Below, piece by piece: positions 1 through 6,222 of a DNA stretch of 6,291 nt (its first letter is position 1; every line of letters begins with the position of its first letter). The stretch is from an uncultured Caulobacterales bacterium (GTDB taxonomy: Bacteria; Pseudomonadota; Alphaproteobacteria; Caulobacterales; Caulobacteraceae): positions 1 through 6,291 of the forward strand of contig CAISYT010000147.1 in the NCBI GenBank assembly GCA_903889785.1, in the 5' to 3' direction. Below the pieces are notes generated by a model, which was given only the letters and a program-made list of their open reading frames with translations, was not told the origin of the DNA and ran no database searches. The translations under genes and the position numbers were made by a program.

Positions 1-372
1 CAGGTCCTCCAGCAGCAGCGGCCCGCCCCAAACCCCGCGCTGTGGCGAGCGACCAAAACCACGCTGATCATAGGCATAGGTCGCAATACCCTGGGCGGCC
101 CACGCCGGGCCGGCCAGGTGAAACGCCTGGGAATAGTCGTTCATGCCATGCAGACCGACCACCACGGCCCAGGGCTCCTCACCACGGGCATATCCGAGCG
201 GCATCCATCGCTGCATCCCCAACCTTGTACCGTCGAAACTTACGAAAGCATCGTCTTCCAGCCGTGGGCCACCAAAGCTTGCGCCCGGCATCCCGGCCTG
301 CTGGATCACCGGTGCGCAGGCACTCAGGCCCATAAGGCTGGCGGATAGACTGAGCAGGCGGCGGCGGTTCAT
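1..372 (-). CDS. Alpha/beta hydrolase, lysophospholipase-like lipoprotein (partial, C-terminus off the left edge)
   Basis: The first 124 residues of a serine hydrolase of the alpha/beta fold (PldB / monoacylglycerol lipase / Hydrolase_4 type) can be read. The start is a signal peptide, MNRRRLLSLS..., with a lipobox LSAC ending at Cys19, so an envelope-anchored lipoprotein is predicted. The N-R-R-R-L-L run at residues 2-7 also resembles a twin-arginine motif. The mature part shows the family pattern: FDGTRLGMQRW (about 47-57), the oxyanion-loop strand VVVGLHGMND (71-80) and YDQRGFGRS (101-109). The nucleophile GxSxG and the Asp/His of the triad would lie beyond the window, so activity cannot be judged. 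The start at 372 is preferred because GGATGG lies just upstream; an in-frame ATG at 384 would add four residues. It follows the DUF3253 gene on the same strand by 30 bases, probably in one operon. The substrate is unknown; esters of lipids or lysolipids are inferred from the family. Confidence 0.85.
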   Translation of the reverse strand, partial: MNRRRLLSLSASLMGLSACAPVIQQAGMPGASFGGPRLEDDAFVSFDGTRLGMQRWMPLGYARGEEPWAVVVGLHGMNDYSQAFHLAGPAWAAQGIATYAYDQRGFGRSPQRGVWGGPLLLEDL

Positions 373-402
373 GTCACCATCCATGCTGCCAAGCGCACGG
401 CC

Positions 403-642
403 TCACGGCAGGCGCATCCGCCAAACCCCCTTGAATCGGTCCGGGTCGGCCGCCTTGTTATGCCGCAGGATCACCAGGGTTCCGGCACGCGCCATACCCT
501 TCGCCGCCTCCTTCACGCGCGGTAGGGCGCGATGCCAGTTCTCGGCATCCATCGCCCGGGCTGCCTGTTCAGGACCTATGGACTTGCCGGGCCCGGCCTT
601 GGATAGCAGATCGAGGATGGCGACTTCGGCGGGCTGTGTCAT
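403..642 (-). CDS. DUF3253 family small protein
   Basis: A 79-residue cytoplasmic protein that reads as a complete DUF3253 member. The characteristic pattern is present in order: a first helix VAILDLLSKAG (7-17), then GPGKSIGPEQAARAM (17-31), the acidic/Trp turn DAENW (32-36), a second helical block through RAG (38-54), the strand TLVILRHNKAADP (55-67), and the end FKGVWRMRLP (70-79). The length is usual for the family, which looks like a compact winged-helix fold. No function has been established that I know of, and DNA binding is only a fold-based guess. There is no signal peptide or membrane segment. No clear ribosome binding site precedes the ATG, so the start rests on the family N-terminus. 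It is the first gene of a minus-strand pair with the lipoprotein hydrolase and is divergent from the lipoprotein gene at 726. Confidence 0.85.
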   Translation of the reverse strand: MTQPAEVAILDLLSKAGPGKSIGPEQAARAMDAENWHRALPRVKEAAKGMARAGTLVILRHNKAADPDRFKGVWRMRLP

Positions 643-725
643 GCCGATCAGGGTAGTCGCGGCAGGCTTTCAAGGGCAAGCTTGGCTTAGCGATAAGAGA
701 GTCACAGGTTTGGGAGGCGAGACCG
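643..725. promoter_or_regulatory. Divergent intergenic region between DUF3253 gene and lipoprotein gene
   Basis: These 83 bases must carry the start signals for the minus-strand DUF3253-hydrolase pair and for the plus-strand lipoprotein gene. I see no convincing -35/-10 pair on either strand. The best plus-strand fit is GATAAG at 692-697 with a poor upstream partner (TTTCAA at 668-673, spacing 18). The role follows from gene orientation, not from a recognised motif. Confidence 0.35.
712..717 (+). promoter_or_regulatory. Ribosome binding site of the lipoprotein gene
   Basis: GGGAGG lies eight bases upstream of the ATG at 726. It is one of the two strong Shine-Dalgarno matches in the window, and it fixes the start of this gene against the in-frame Met at codon 5. 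Confidence 0.75.
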
Positions 726-1370
726 ATGAACTGGAAGATGAGCGTGGTCACGGTAGCGCTGCTAGCCGCAGGATGCGCACGCAACACCATTGCCAATACC
801 TTCCCCGTCGTTGAAGGCGCTAAGCTGATCGGTGGTGACTGCATCGGCGCGGCTAACCTGCCCAAGGGCTGGAAGATCTACGCCCAGAAGCTCGACATCG
901 ACGATGAACTTGTCTCACCCGCCGAGGTGCTGCTCAGGGCCCCCGAGCCGGAATACAAGGGCTTTTTCTCGAAGTACGTGACACACAAGGGGCTAATCGA
1001 GGCCCAGGTCCGCGATATGTCGAATGTGCCAGACTTCGCGGGGCGCCCCACCTATGAGGACCGAATTCGCCAGGGTCTGCCCGGCGGCGGCGGCGTACGC
1101 AGCACCTTGCGGAACGGCGCCCTGACGCTCGAAGGCTACGCGGGCGGTGCCACGCAATATTTCTTGGCCAACGACGCCAAACATACTCTGCTCACCTGCA
1201 CCCCGCCCGGCCATAACGAGGAGCCCTGGTGCAAGGTGACCACCGAGTTCAAAGACGGGAAATACAGGATCACCACCGGCTTCACCTACGACCAAACCTT
1301 GAACTTCAAAGACATGGTGGCCCAGGCCACAGCTGTCGTCCCAAAGGTCTTTGTGCCCTGTGGCCGCTAG
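726..1370 (+). CDS. Putative lipoprotein of unknown function
   Basis: A 214-residue protein with a short lipoprotein signal peptide: positive N-terminus MNWK, hydrophobic core VVTVALL, and lipobox AAGC with the modified Cys at residue 17 followed by Ala-Arg. The position after Cys is not Asp, so sorting to the outer membrane is plausible. The mature part has four further cysteines, at 39, 158, 169 and 212. These could form two disulfides (for example 158-169 and 39-212), which suits an oxidising periplasm. It has no membrane segment after the signal, a Gly-rich stretch GGGG at 120-123, and a C-terminal region of alternating polar and hydrophobic residues (about 154-212) that looks like beta strands. 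I do not recognise the family. Codon use matches the neighbours, and a strong GGGAGG precedes the start. The gene stands alone: divergent from the DUF3253 gene and convergent with nupC. Confidence 0.8.
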   Translation: MNWKMSVVTVALLAAGCARNTIANTFPVVEGAKLIGGDCIGAANLPKGWKIYAQKLDIDDELVSPAEVLLRAPEPEYKGFFSKYVTHKGLIEAQVRDMSNVPDFAGRPTYEDRIRQGLPGGGGVRSTLRNGALTLEGYAGGATQYFLANDAKHTLLTCTPPGHNEEPWCKVTTEFKDGKYRITTGFTYDQTLNFKDMVAQATAVVPKVFVPCGR

Positions 1371-1387
1371 GTAGCATCTTGCGGTGG

Positions 1388-1440
1388 CGATAGAGTTTCC
1401 CCCTATCGACGCTCGCTATGCACGCCGAGCCGGCGAGCGT
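1388..1440. terminator. Two inverted repeats between convergent genes, possible bidirectional terminator
   Basis: In the 75-base gap between two convergent stop codons there are two perfect inverted repeats. CGATAG (1388-1393) pairs with CTATCG (1403-1408) around a nine-base loop. ACGCTCGC (1409-1416) pairs with GCGAGCGT (1433-1440) around a 16-base loop. They abut each other. Neither is followed by a T run on either strand, so a classic intrinsic terminator is not shown. The position suggests transcript ends or 3'-end stabilisation for both the lipoprotein gene and nupC. Confidence 0.4.
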
Positions 1441-1445
1441 GTCGC

Positions 1446-2729
1446 CTATCCCCCGAACAGGGCGCTCGGCATGGCCCCCACCACTGCCGCCGTCATGCAG
1501 GTGGCGAAGAAGCCGGCCAACATAGCCTTGCCGCACAGTGCAATGATCTCGGCCCGACGATCAGGGGCCAGCACCGAATAGCCCGCCACATTGATGCCCA
1601 CCGAGGCGATATTGGCGAACCCGCACAGCGCGTAGGTCATGATGATCCGGGTGCGTTCGGAAATCTCGCTCACAGGCACGGCGGCCAGGCGGATGAAGGC
1701 GGTGAACTCCGTCAGCACCAGTTTGGTCCCGAGCAATTGCCCGGCCTTTAAGGCGTCATGCATATCGATGCCAATGCACCAGGCGACGGGGGCGAAGATG
1801 ATGCCCAGGATGCGCTCGACGCTGATCGGCGCGCCGGCCACCTGCGGGAAAATGCCTAGAATACCATTGGCGATAGCCACCAGGGCCAAGAACACGATCA
1901 GGGTTGCGCCGACGTTGAGCACGATATTCAGGCCATCACCCGTGCCCTTGATCACCGCATCAATCGAGCTGTCGTAGGTCTTTTCCTTACCGCCCGAGAC
2001 ATCCTCGGCCTGCTCCATAAGCGGGTTGCGCGGCACCAGGATGCGGGCCAGCAGCACACCGGCCGGGGCCGAGATCAATGAGGCCGTCAATACGTGGGCG
2101 GCGGCATTGGGCAGCACATCCTTCAAGATCGTCGCATAGGCCACCATGGTTGAGCCGGAAACACAGGCCATACCGACGGTGATGAGCATGAACAGTTCGG
2201 AACGGCTCAGCTTTTCGAGATAGGCTCGAATGACGATGGCACCCTCCACCTGGCCCATGAACACCGTCGAGGCCACCGCCAGGGCAGCAGGCCCGCGCAG
2301 TCCCATGGTGCGCTGGAACAGAAATCCAAAGCCCTGCGTGATCCACTTCAGCACCCGCCAGTGCCACAGCAGGGCCGCCAGGGCGCAGACCACAAGGATG
2401 ACCGGCAGCACCCGGAAGCCGAACACAAAGAGCGCGCCAGGATTGGTCAGGCTATAGGGCTGGGGATCGACGCCGGCGAGGAAGCCGAACACGAAGGCCA
2501 CACCGCTCTGGGTGGCATTGGCAAGGCCATCGATGGCAACGCCCACCTTGGCCACGGCGTCACGCAGCAAGGGCACGCCAAACAGCGCTAGTACCATGAT
2601 GATCTGCACCGCCACGGCCCCAAGCGCCATCTTCCACGGGAAAGCCTTGCGGTCTTCCGAGAACGCCCAGCAGGCACCCGGGATCAGCAGTATCCCGACG
2701 ATGCTCTGGATGTTTTCCAGCGTGTACAT
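1446..2729 (-). CDS. nupC: Concentrative nucleoside transporter, NupC/CNT family
   Basis: A 427-residue inner-membrane protein that takes up nucleosides with H+ or Na+. All three CNT parts are present: the N-terminal domain (about 10-85, including the FSEDRKAFPWK loop at 23-33), the central gate region (about 100-215) and the C-terminal transport domain (about 225-420). Family substrate-site motifs are visible: GQVEG at 159-163 in the first hairpin region (VcCNT has Gln-Thr-Glu here), TEF at 340-342, and CGFANIASVGI at 369-379 with the Asn373...Ser376 pair that corresponds to Asn368/Ser371 of VcCNT. Length is normal for bacterial CNTs (about 400-430). The start is 10 bases after a GGGGG run; no better in-frame start lies upstream. 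It may be read through from mrp, 117 bases upstream on the same strand, or from its own promoter. The ion and base preference cannot be read with certainty; Val161 replaces the Thr found in VcCNT. Confidence 0.93.
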   Translation of the reverse strand: MYTLENIQSIVGILLIPGACWAFSEDRKAFPWKMALGAVAVQIIMVLALFGVPLLRDAVAKVGVAIDGLANATQSGVAFVFGFLAGVDPQPYSLTNPGALFVFGFRVLPVILVVCALAALLWHWRVLKWITQGFGFLFQRTMGLRGPAALAVASTVFMGQVEGAIVIRAYLEKLSRSELFMLITVGMACVSGSTMVAYATILKDVLPNAAAHVLTASLISAPAGVLLARILVPRNPLMEQAEDVSGGKEKTYDSSIDAVIKGTGDGLNIVLNVGATLIVFLALVAIANGILGIFPQVAGAPISVERILGIIFAPVAWCIGIDMHDALKAGQLLGTKLVLTEFTAFIRLAAVPVSEISERTRIIMTYALCGFANIASVGINVAGYSVLAPDRRAEIIALCGKAMLAGFFATCMTAAVVGAMPSALFGG

Positions 2730-2846
2730 GTGCGAGATGCCCCCAGATTCTGAGGGGTAAATGACACCGGTTTAAGCGAGGATGGCAAGCCACGATGCGC
2801 CCGCGGTTGCCCTCGGCCCCTCTTGCGCATGCCAAGCGCGCGGAGC
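2730..2846 (-). promoter_or_regulatory. nupC leader / mrp-nupC intergenic region with possible promoter
   Basis: These 117 bases separate the mrp stop from the nupC start. Read on the minus strand, GCTTAAAC (plus positions 2770-2777) fits seven of eight positions of the Caulobacter housekeeping -10 consensus GCTAnAWC. However, the TTG-containing element upstream (TTGCCA, 2783-2788) is only five bases away, closer than that consensus allows. Further upstream the strand holds short inverted segments (GGCAA...TTGCC) with no T run, so mrp termination here is not shown. Whether nupC has its own promoter is open. Confidence 0.25.
2740..2757 (-). promoter_or_regulatory. Hairpin in nupC leader covering the presumed ribosome binding site
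   Basis: On the transcript the segment reads CCCCUCAGAAUCUGGGG. CAG pairs with CUG around the loop AAU, and four outer C-G pairs extend it with one bulged U. The 3' arm is the G run that is the only Shine-Dalgarno candidate of nupC, ending 10 bases before the AUG. Folding would hide that site. The pairing is seen in the sequence; a regulatory role is inference. Confidence 0.3.
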
Positions 2847-3968
2847 CTAAAGCCCGAGCAGGGTCCGCACCGCCGCCGCAGCTTGTGCCAGAGCTAAGCC
2901 CGCAACCGAGTCGGCCCCGGCGGGCTGGCCATTGTCCGCACCCTCGCGCATCGCGATGTCGATGGGGATTTCCGCGAGCAGGGGCAGCCCCTGTGCCGCA
3001 GCCTCGGCCTTGCCTCCCCCGCGCCCGAAAATCTCGATGGCTTCACCTGTCGCGGGGTTGGTGAAATAGGCCATGTTCTCGATCAGCCCCAGGATCGGAG
3101 CATGGGTGCGCTTGAACATCGCCACCGCCCGCCTCGCGTCGATCAAGGCCATCTCCTGGGGGGTGGAGACCACCACAATCCCGTCCAACTTGATCTTCTG
3201 CACGATGGTCAGCTGGATATCGCCAGTGCCCGGCGGCAGGTCGAGCACCAGCACGTCGAGCGGCGCGGATTCGGCACCCCACGCCACATCCTGCGCCAGC
3301 TGACGTACGGCAGACGAGGCCATGGGCCCGCGCCAGATCGCAGCCTGATCGCCCTCGATCATCAGTCCGATCGACATGGCTTTTACCCCGTGGCCAATCA
3401 AAGGCTGCAATTTTCCGCCCGCGAAGCTTGGCTTGCCGGTCAGCCCCAGCATGCGCGGCACCGAGGGGCCGTAGACGTCGGCGTCCAGCAGTCCGACCGA
3501 AAGCCCCAGCCGCTGCAGCGCCACAGCCAGGTTTACCGCCACGGTGGACTTGCCCACCCCACCCTTGCCACTGGCCACGGCGATAACCCGGCGCACATTC
3601 GCGGGGCGTTCGGCCTCAGCCTGAGGGTGAAGCTGGGCGCGCGGATCGACGGCAACCCGCGCCGATGTCTGATGCGACGGTGCCGGCGCATGGCTGTGAG
3701 CTTGGGTCTGAAGCTTGGGACGAGCGGCCGCGGTCATCACAACCTGGGCCGTTTCCACGCCATCCAGCGCGGCCAGTGCCTTTTCCGCAGCGTCACGCAC
3801 TGGCGCATAGAGCGCCGCATCGCCGGGGACGACTTCCAGCATGAACCCGGCCTTGCCGCCGGCCACCACCAGCCCCTGCACCAGCCCGGCCTCGCGAAGG
3901 CCCAGCCCAGACTTGGGATCACGCACCCCATCCAGAGCCTTCAGCGCCGTTTCACGGTCAACAACCAT
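2847..3968 (-). CDS. mrp: Fe-S cluster carrier ATPase Mrp/ApbC, lacking the CxxC pair
   Basis: A 373-residue cytoplasmic P-loop ATPase that in this family binds and hands over Fe-S clusters as a dimer. Residues 4-80 form a DUF59/MIP18-like domain (VRDPKSGLGL at 15-24, GLVQGLVV at 28-35). A His/Pro/Ala-rich linker (about 84-122) follows. The Mrp/NBP35 ATPase has the deviant Walker A GKGGVGKS at 134-141 with signature Lys135, LDADVYGPSVP at 161-171, IWRGPM at 211-216 and Walker B VLDLPPGTGD at 241-250. The C-terminal CxxC of E. coli Mrp and Salmonella ApbC is replaced: after ENMAYF the protein reads Asn304-Pro-Ala-Thr307, before IFGRGG. The start at 3968 is chosen because the family N-terminus begins here. 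Upstream in-frame ATGs at 4025 and 4184 exist, but the latter would overlap hflK in antisense. The ribosome binding site is weak (AAGG very close, or GGGGCGAG further off). Confidence 0.93.
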   Translation of the reverse strand: MVVDRETALKALDGVRDPKSGLGLREAGLVQGLVVAGGKAGFMLEVVPGDAALYAPVRDAAEKALAALDGVETAQVVMTAAARPKLQTQAHSHAPAPSHQTSARVAVDPRAQLHPQAEAERPANVRRVIAVASGKGGVGKSTVAVNLAVALQRLGLSVGLLDADVYGPSVPRMLGLTGKPSFAGGKLQPLIGHGVKAMSIGLMIEGDQAAIWRGPMASSAVRQLAQDVAWGAESAPLDVLVLDLPPGTGDIQLTIVQKIKLDGIVVVSTPQEMALIDARRAVAMFKRTHAPILGLIENMAYFTNPATGEAIEIFGRGGGKAEAAAQGLPLLAEIPIDIAMREGADNGQPAGADSVAGLALAQAAAAVRTLLGL

Positions 3969-4101
3969 GGCCTTAGTCTCGCCCCTGTCCTGCGGTAGCT
4001 TGCGTTGAGCTGCTGCTAGCCTCATATCCGCGTGACGGTGCCGGTTTACAAGCCACACCCTTTTTCTTCCCGTTGCCTTCCTGAAAGACGCCGCGCCCCA
4101 C
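3969..4101. promoter_or_regulatory. Divergent control region between mrp and hflK
   Basis: These 133 bases must serve mrp leftward and hflKC rightward. Leftward, TTGTAA (plus positions 4046-4051 read in reverse) and GATATG (4023-4028) are 17 bases apart and match the sigma-70 hexamers only at four and three positions. Rightward, TTGCGT (4000-4005) and CATATC (4023-4028) are also 17 apart and weak. A pyrimidine tract CCCTTTTTCTTCCC (4058-4071) lies upstream of hflK. No heat-shock promoter match stands out. Individual elements are tentative; only the regional role is supported. Confidence 0.35.
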
Positions 4102-5295
4102 ATGCCCTGGAACGACAACAATTCTTCCGGTCCCTGGGGCGAGCCCCCAAAGGACAGCGGCTCCGGCGGCGCCGGCGCACGCAAGCCTCAACGACCCAAG
4201 GACCCCAAGGGTGGCGGATCTGGCGGCTCGGGCGGTTTCGACATCGATCAGTACCTAGACCGCGGCCTCAACTGGCTGCGCCAGATGTTCGGCGGCCCTG
4301 GCGGGGTGAAGCCCGGAGCCATTGCCGTGGCAGCGGCGGTGGGCGTGCTGCTCTGGTCCCTGTCCGGCGTCTATATCGTCCAGCCAGACGAAGAAGGTGT
4401 CGTCACTACGTTTGGAGCCTTCTCGCGCCGGGCCACCCCTGGCCTGCGCTATCATCTGCCTTCCCCGATCGAGACGGTGGAGAAGGTCTCGGTCACCAAC
4501 CTCAATCAGCTGGTCATCGGCGGAGACACAAATAATCCTGTGCCGGAAGAGAGCCTGATGCTCACCGGCGACGAGAACATCGTCGATCTGAATTTCTCGG
4601 TGCAGTGGCGCGTGTCCGACGCGGCCAAGTACCTGTTCAACATCCGCGACAACACCCAGGTGGTCAAATCCGTGGCCGAGAGCGCCATGCGTGAAGTGGT
4701 GGGCAAGAACCAGCTCGACCCCATCCTCTCGACCGGTCGCGGCCAGGTGCAGACCGCAGCGCGCGAGCTGATGCAGCGCATCCTCGACAACTACCAGTCC
4801 GGCATCGACATTGTTGACGTGCAGATCCGCAACAGCCAGCCCCCGGCACAGGTGATCTCAGCCTATCAAGATCTGGCCAAGGCCGGCCAGGACGCCCAGA
4901 GCGCCATCAACGAGGCCCAGACCTACCGCAACCGCGTAATCAACGAAGCCAAGGGCGACGCAAGCCGCATAACTCAGTCGGCCGAGGGCTATAGCGAACA
5001 GGTCACGCGCGAAGCCCAGGGCGAGGCCGCCCGGTTCAAATCGGTCTATGGCGAATACCGCAAGGCACCGGGCGTCACGCGCCAGCGGCTCTATCTGGAA
5101 ACCATGCAGCGCGTGCTGACCAACAGCAATAAGGTGGTGGTGGACTCCCGCGCTGCCTCCACGCCGATCATCCTGCCGCCCGACGTGTTCCGCGGCCGCA
5201 GCGGGGCCGAACGCCCACCCAGTGCCTATGCTGCGCCGGCTGCAACGCCCCAGGCGGCCCAGCCCTCTGTCGCTGCCCAGGGAGGCACACAATGA
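4102..5295 (+). CDS. hflK: FtsH protease modulator HflK (SPFH/prohibitin family)
   Basis: HflK pairs with HflC in a large inner-membrane, periplasm-facing cage around the AAA+ protease FtsH and modulates its degradation of membrane proteins. The 397-residue protein has a Gly/Pro/Asn-rich cytoplasmic N-terminus (1-45, opening MPWNDNN as is usual for HflK), an amphipathic stretch FDIDQYLDRGLNWLRQMF (46-63), one membrane segment (about 73-92) and the SPFH domain (about 92-260) with YIVQPDEEGVVTTFGAF, TPGLRYHLPSPIE and LTGDENIVDLNFSVQWRV. A long charged coiled-coil helix follows (about 255-340, including AYQDLAKAGQDAQSAINEA). It ends in LPPDVFRGR and a flexible Ala/Pro/Gln tail (370-397). The length is typical. 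The ribosome binding site is weak. It overlaps hflC by four bases (ATGA) and is divergent from mrp. Confidence 0.96.
   Translation: MPWNDNNSSGPWGEPPKDSGSGGAGARKPQRPKDPKGGGSGGSGGFDIDQYLDRGLNWLRQMFGGPGGVKPGAIAVAAAVGVLLWSLSGVYIVQPDEEGVVTTFGAFSRRATPGLRYHLPSPIETVEKVSVTNLNQLVIGGDTNNPVPEESLMLTGDENIVDLNFSVQWRVSDAAKYLFNIRDNTQVVKSVAESAMREVVGKNQLDPILSTGRGQVQTAARELMQRILDNYQSGIDIVDVQIRNSQPPAQVISAYQDLAKAGQDAQSAINEAQTYRNRVINEAKGDASRITQSAEGYSEQVTREAQGEAARFKSVYGEYRKAPGVTRQRLYLETMQRVLTNSNKVVVDSRAASTPIILPPDVFRGRSGAERPPSAYAAPAATPQAAQPSVAAQGGTQ
5280..5285 (+). promoter_or_regulatory. Ribosome binding site of hflC inside the end of hflK
   Basis: GGGAGG sits six bases before the hflC ATG, within the last codons of hflK. 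With the ATGA overlap it points to coupled translation, fitting two subunits needed in equal amounts. Confidence 0.8.
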
Positions 5296-6173
5296 AGCCA
5301 TCCCGTAACACCTGGCTGGCCTATGGCGTGATCGCCGTCGTGGCCTTGGTTGTTCTCGGCAACAGCCTCTATCTGGTCGACCAGCGAAAACAGGCGATCA
5401 TCCTGCGGTTTGGCGAGCCGGTCGGCGTGGTCGCCACCCCGGGGCTCAAGCTCAAGACGCCGTTCGTCGAGAACGTGGTCCTGCTCGACAACCGGAATCA
5501 GGCCCTGGAAGCCAGCCAGGAAGAGATCATCGGTGCCGACCAACAGCGCCTCGTGGTCGACGCCTTCCTGCGTTACCGCATCAACGACCCGCTGCAGTTT
5601 TATCGCACCCTGCGCAACGAGCAGAACGCCGCTAGCCGGCTGGAATCCCTGACCAACTCGTCGTTGCGTCAGATCCTGGGCGGGGCGAAATCAGCCGATA
5701 TCATCTCCGGCGAACGCGACGCCCTAATGAAGCGCACGCGCGACGATGTGGCTCGCCGCGCCGCCGAATCCCGCCTGGGCGTGCAGATCATCGACTTGCG
5801 AATCAAACGCGCCGACCTGCCGACCGCCAACCAGGAGGCCGTGTACCGCCGCATGCAGACCGCCCGCCAGCAACAGGCGGCCCAAACCCGCGCCGTCGGC
5901 GAACAGAACAAGCGCTCGATCACGGCGGGTGCCGACAAGGAAGTGGCCATCACCCTGGCTTCCGCCACAGAAACCGCAGAGACCACGCGCGGTAAGGGCG
6001 AGGCCAAACGGGCACAGATCTTCGCCTCGGCCTACGGCAAGGACGCCAGTTTCGCGGCATTCTACCGCTCGATGCAGGCCTATGAGGCGTCGATCGGAAC
6101 CGGCACGACGATGGTGCTGTCGCCCGATAGCGACTTCTTCAAATATTTCTCGAAAGGGCCAAACGCGCGCTAG
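5292..6173 (+). CDS. hflC: FtsH protease modulator HflC (SPFH/prohibitin family)
   Basis: The second subunit of the HflKC complex that encloses FtsH in the inner membrane. The 293-residue protein has a short cytoplasmic start (MKPSRNTW), one membrane segment (about 9-27) and the SPFH domain from YLVDQRKQAIILRFGEPVG (27-45) through TPGLKLKTPFVENVVLLDNR (49-68) and VVDAFLRYRINDPLQFY (88-104). Next come the conserved IIDLRIKRADLPTANQEAVY (166-185) and MQTARQQQAAQTRA (188-201), then the helical part with RGKGEAKRAQIFASAYGKD (233-251), FAAFYRSMQAYE (254-265) and the end LSPDSDFFKYF (276-286). All family landmarks are present and the length is normal. It is translated from an internal strong GGGAGG overlapping hflK. 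No degP-type protease gene follows in this operon: the next gene lies on the other strand 28 bases away. Confidence 0.97.
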   Translation: MKPSRNTWLAYGVIAVVALVVLGNSLYLVDQRKQAIILRFGEPVGVVATPGLKLKTPFVENVVLLDNRNQALEASQEEIIGADQQRLVVDAFLRYRINDPLQFYRTLRNEQNAASRLESLTNSSLRQILGGAKSADIISGERDALMKRTRDDVARRAAESRLGVQIIDLRIKRADLPTANQEAVYRRMQTARQQQAAQTRAVGEQNKRSITAGADKEVAITLASATETAETTRGKGEAKRAQIFASAYGKDASFAAFYRSMQAYEASIGTGTTMVLSPDSDFFKYFSKGPNAR

Positions 6174-6186
6174 CGGTCGTTATCGC

Positions 6187-6222
6187 GCCCCGCGCGGCGG
6201 TCTAGCGCCGACCGAGCGGGGC
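6187..6222. terminator. GC-rich hairpin between convergent hflC and the right-edge gene
   Basis: GCCCCGC (6187-6193) pairs perfectly with GCGGGGC (6216-6222). Inside, CGGCG (6195-6199) can pair with CGCCG (6206-6210) around GTCTAG, or alternatively CGGT (6198-6201) with ACCG (6211-6214). The structure spans the stop codon of the minus-strand gene. No T run follows on either strand, so it is a candidate rather than a canonical intrinsic terminator. It starts 14 bases after the hflC stop. Confidence 0.45.

Noticed and set aside
143..814. A 223-codon plus-strand open frame across the hydrolase, the DUF3253 gene and the start of the lipoprotein gene.
   Set aside because: The opposite-strand frames give recognisable proteins with family motifs, while this frame is a low-complexity Arg/Ala/Pro translation and overlaps three better genes.
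1987..2367. A 126-codon minus-strand frame within nupC.
   Set aside because: It is a frame-shifted reading of the transporter gene; the true frame has continuous membrane segments and CNT motifs with no break.
3102..3998. A 298-codon open frame on the plus strand lying antisense to mrp.
   Set aside because: It is fully inside a gene with clear Mrp motifs. The translation is rich in Arg, His, Gln and Gly without domain structure, as expected from the complement of GC-rich coding DNA, and no ribosome binding site or neighbour logic supports it.
3969..4184. N-terminal extension of Mrp to an upstream ATG at 4184 (445 residues).
   Set aside because: The extra 72 residues do not resemble the family, would run antisense into the first codons of hflK, and would leave no room for the divergent promoters. 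The family N-terminus begins at 3968.
4165..4240. Glycine-rich, repeat-like DNA near the start of hflK.
   Set aside because: It encodes the flexible Gly/Pro-rich N-terminus that is normal for HflK and does not form a regular tandem repeat.
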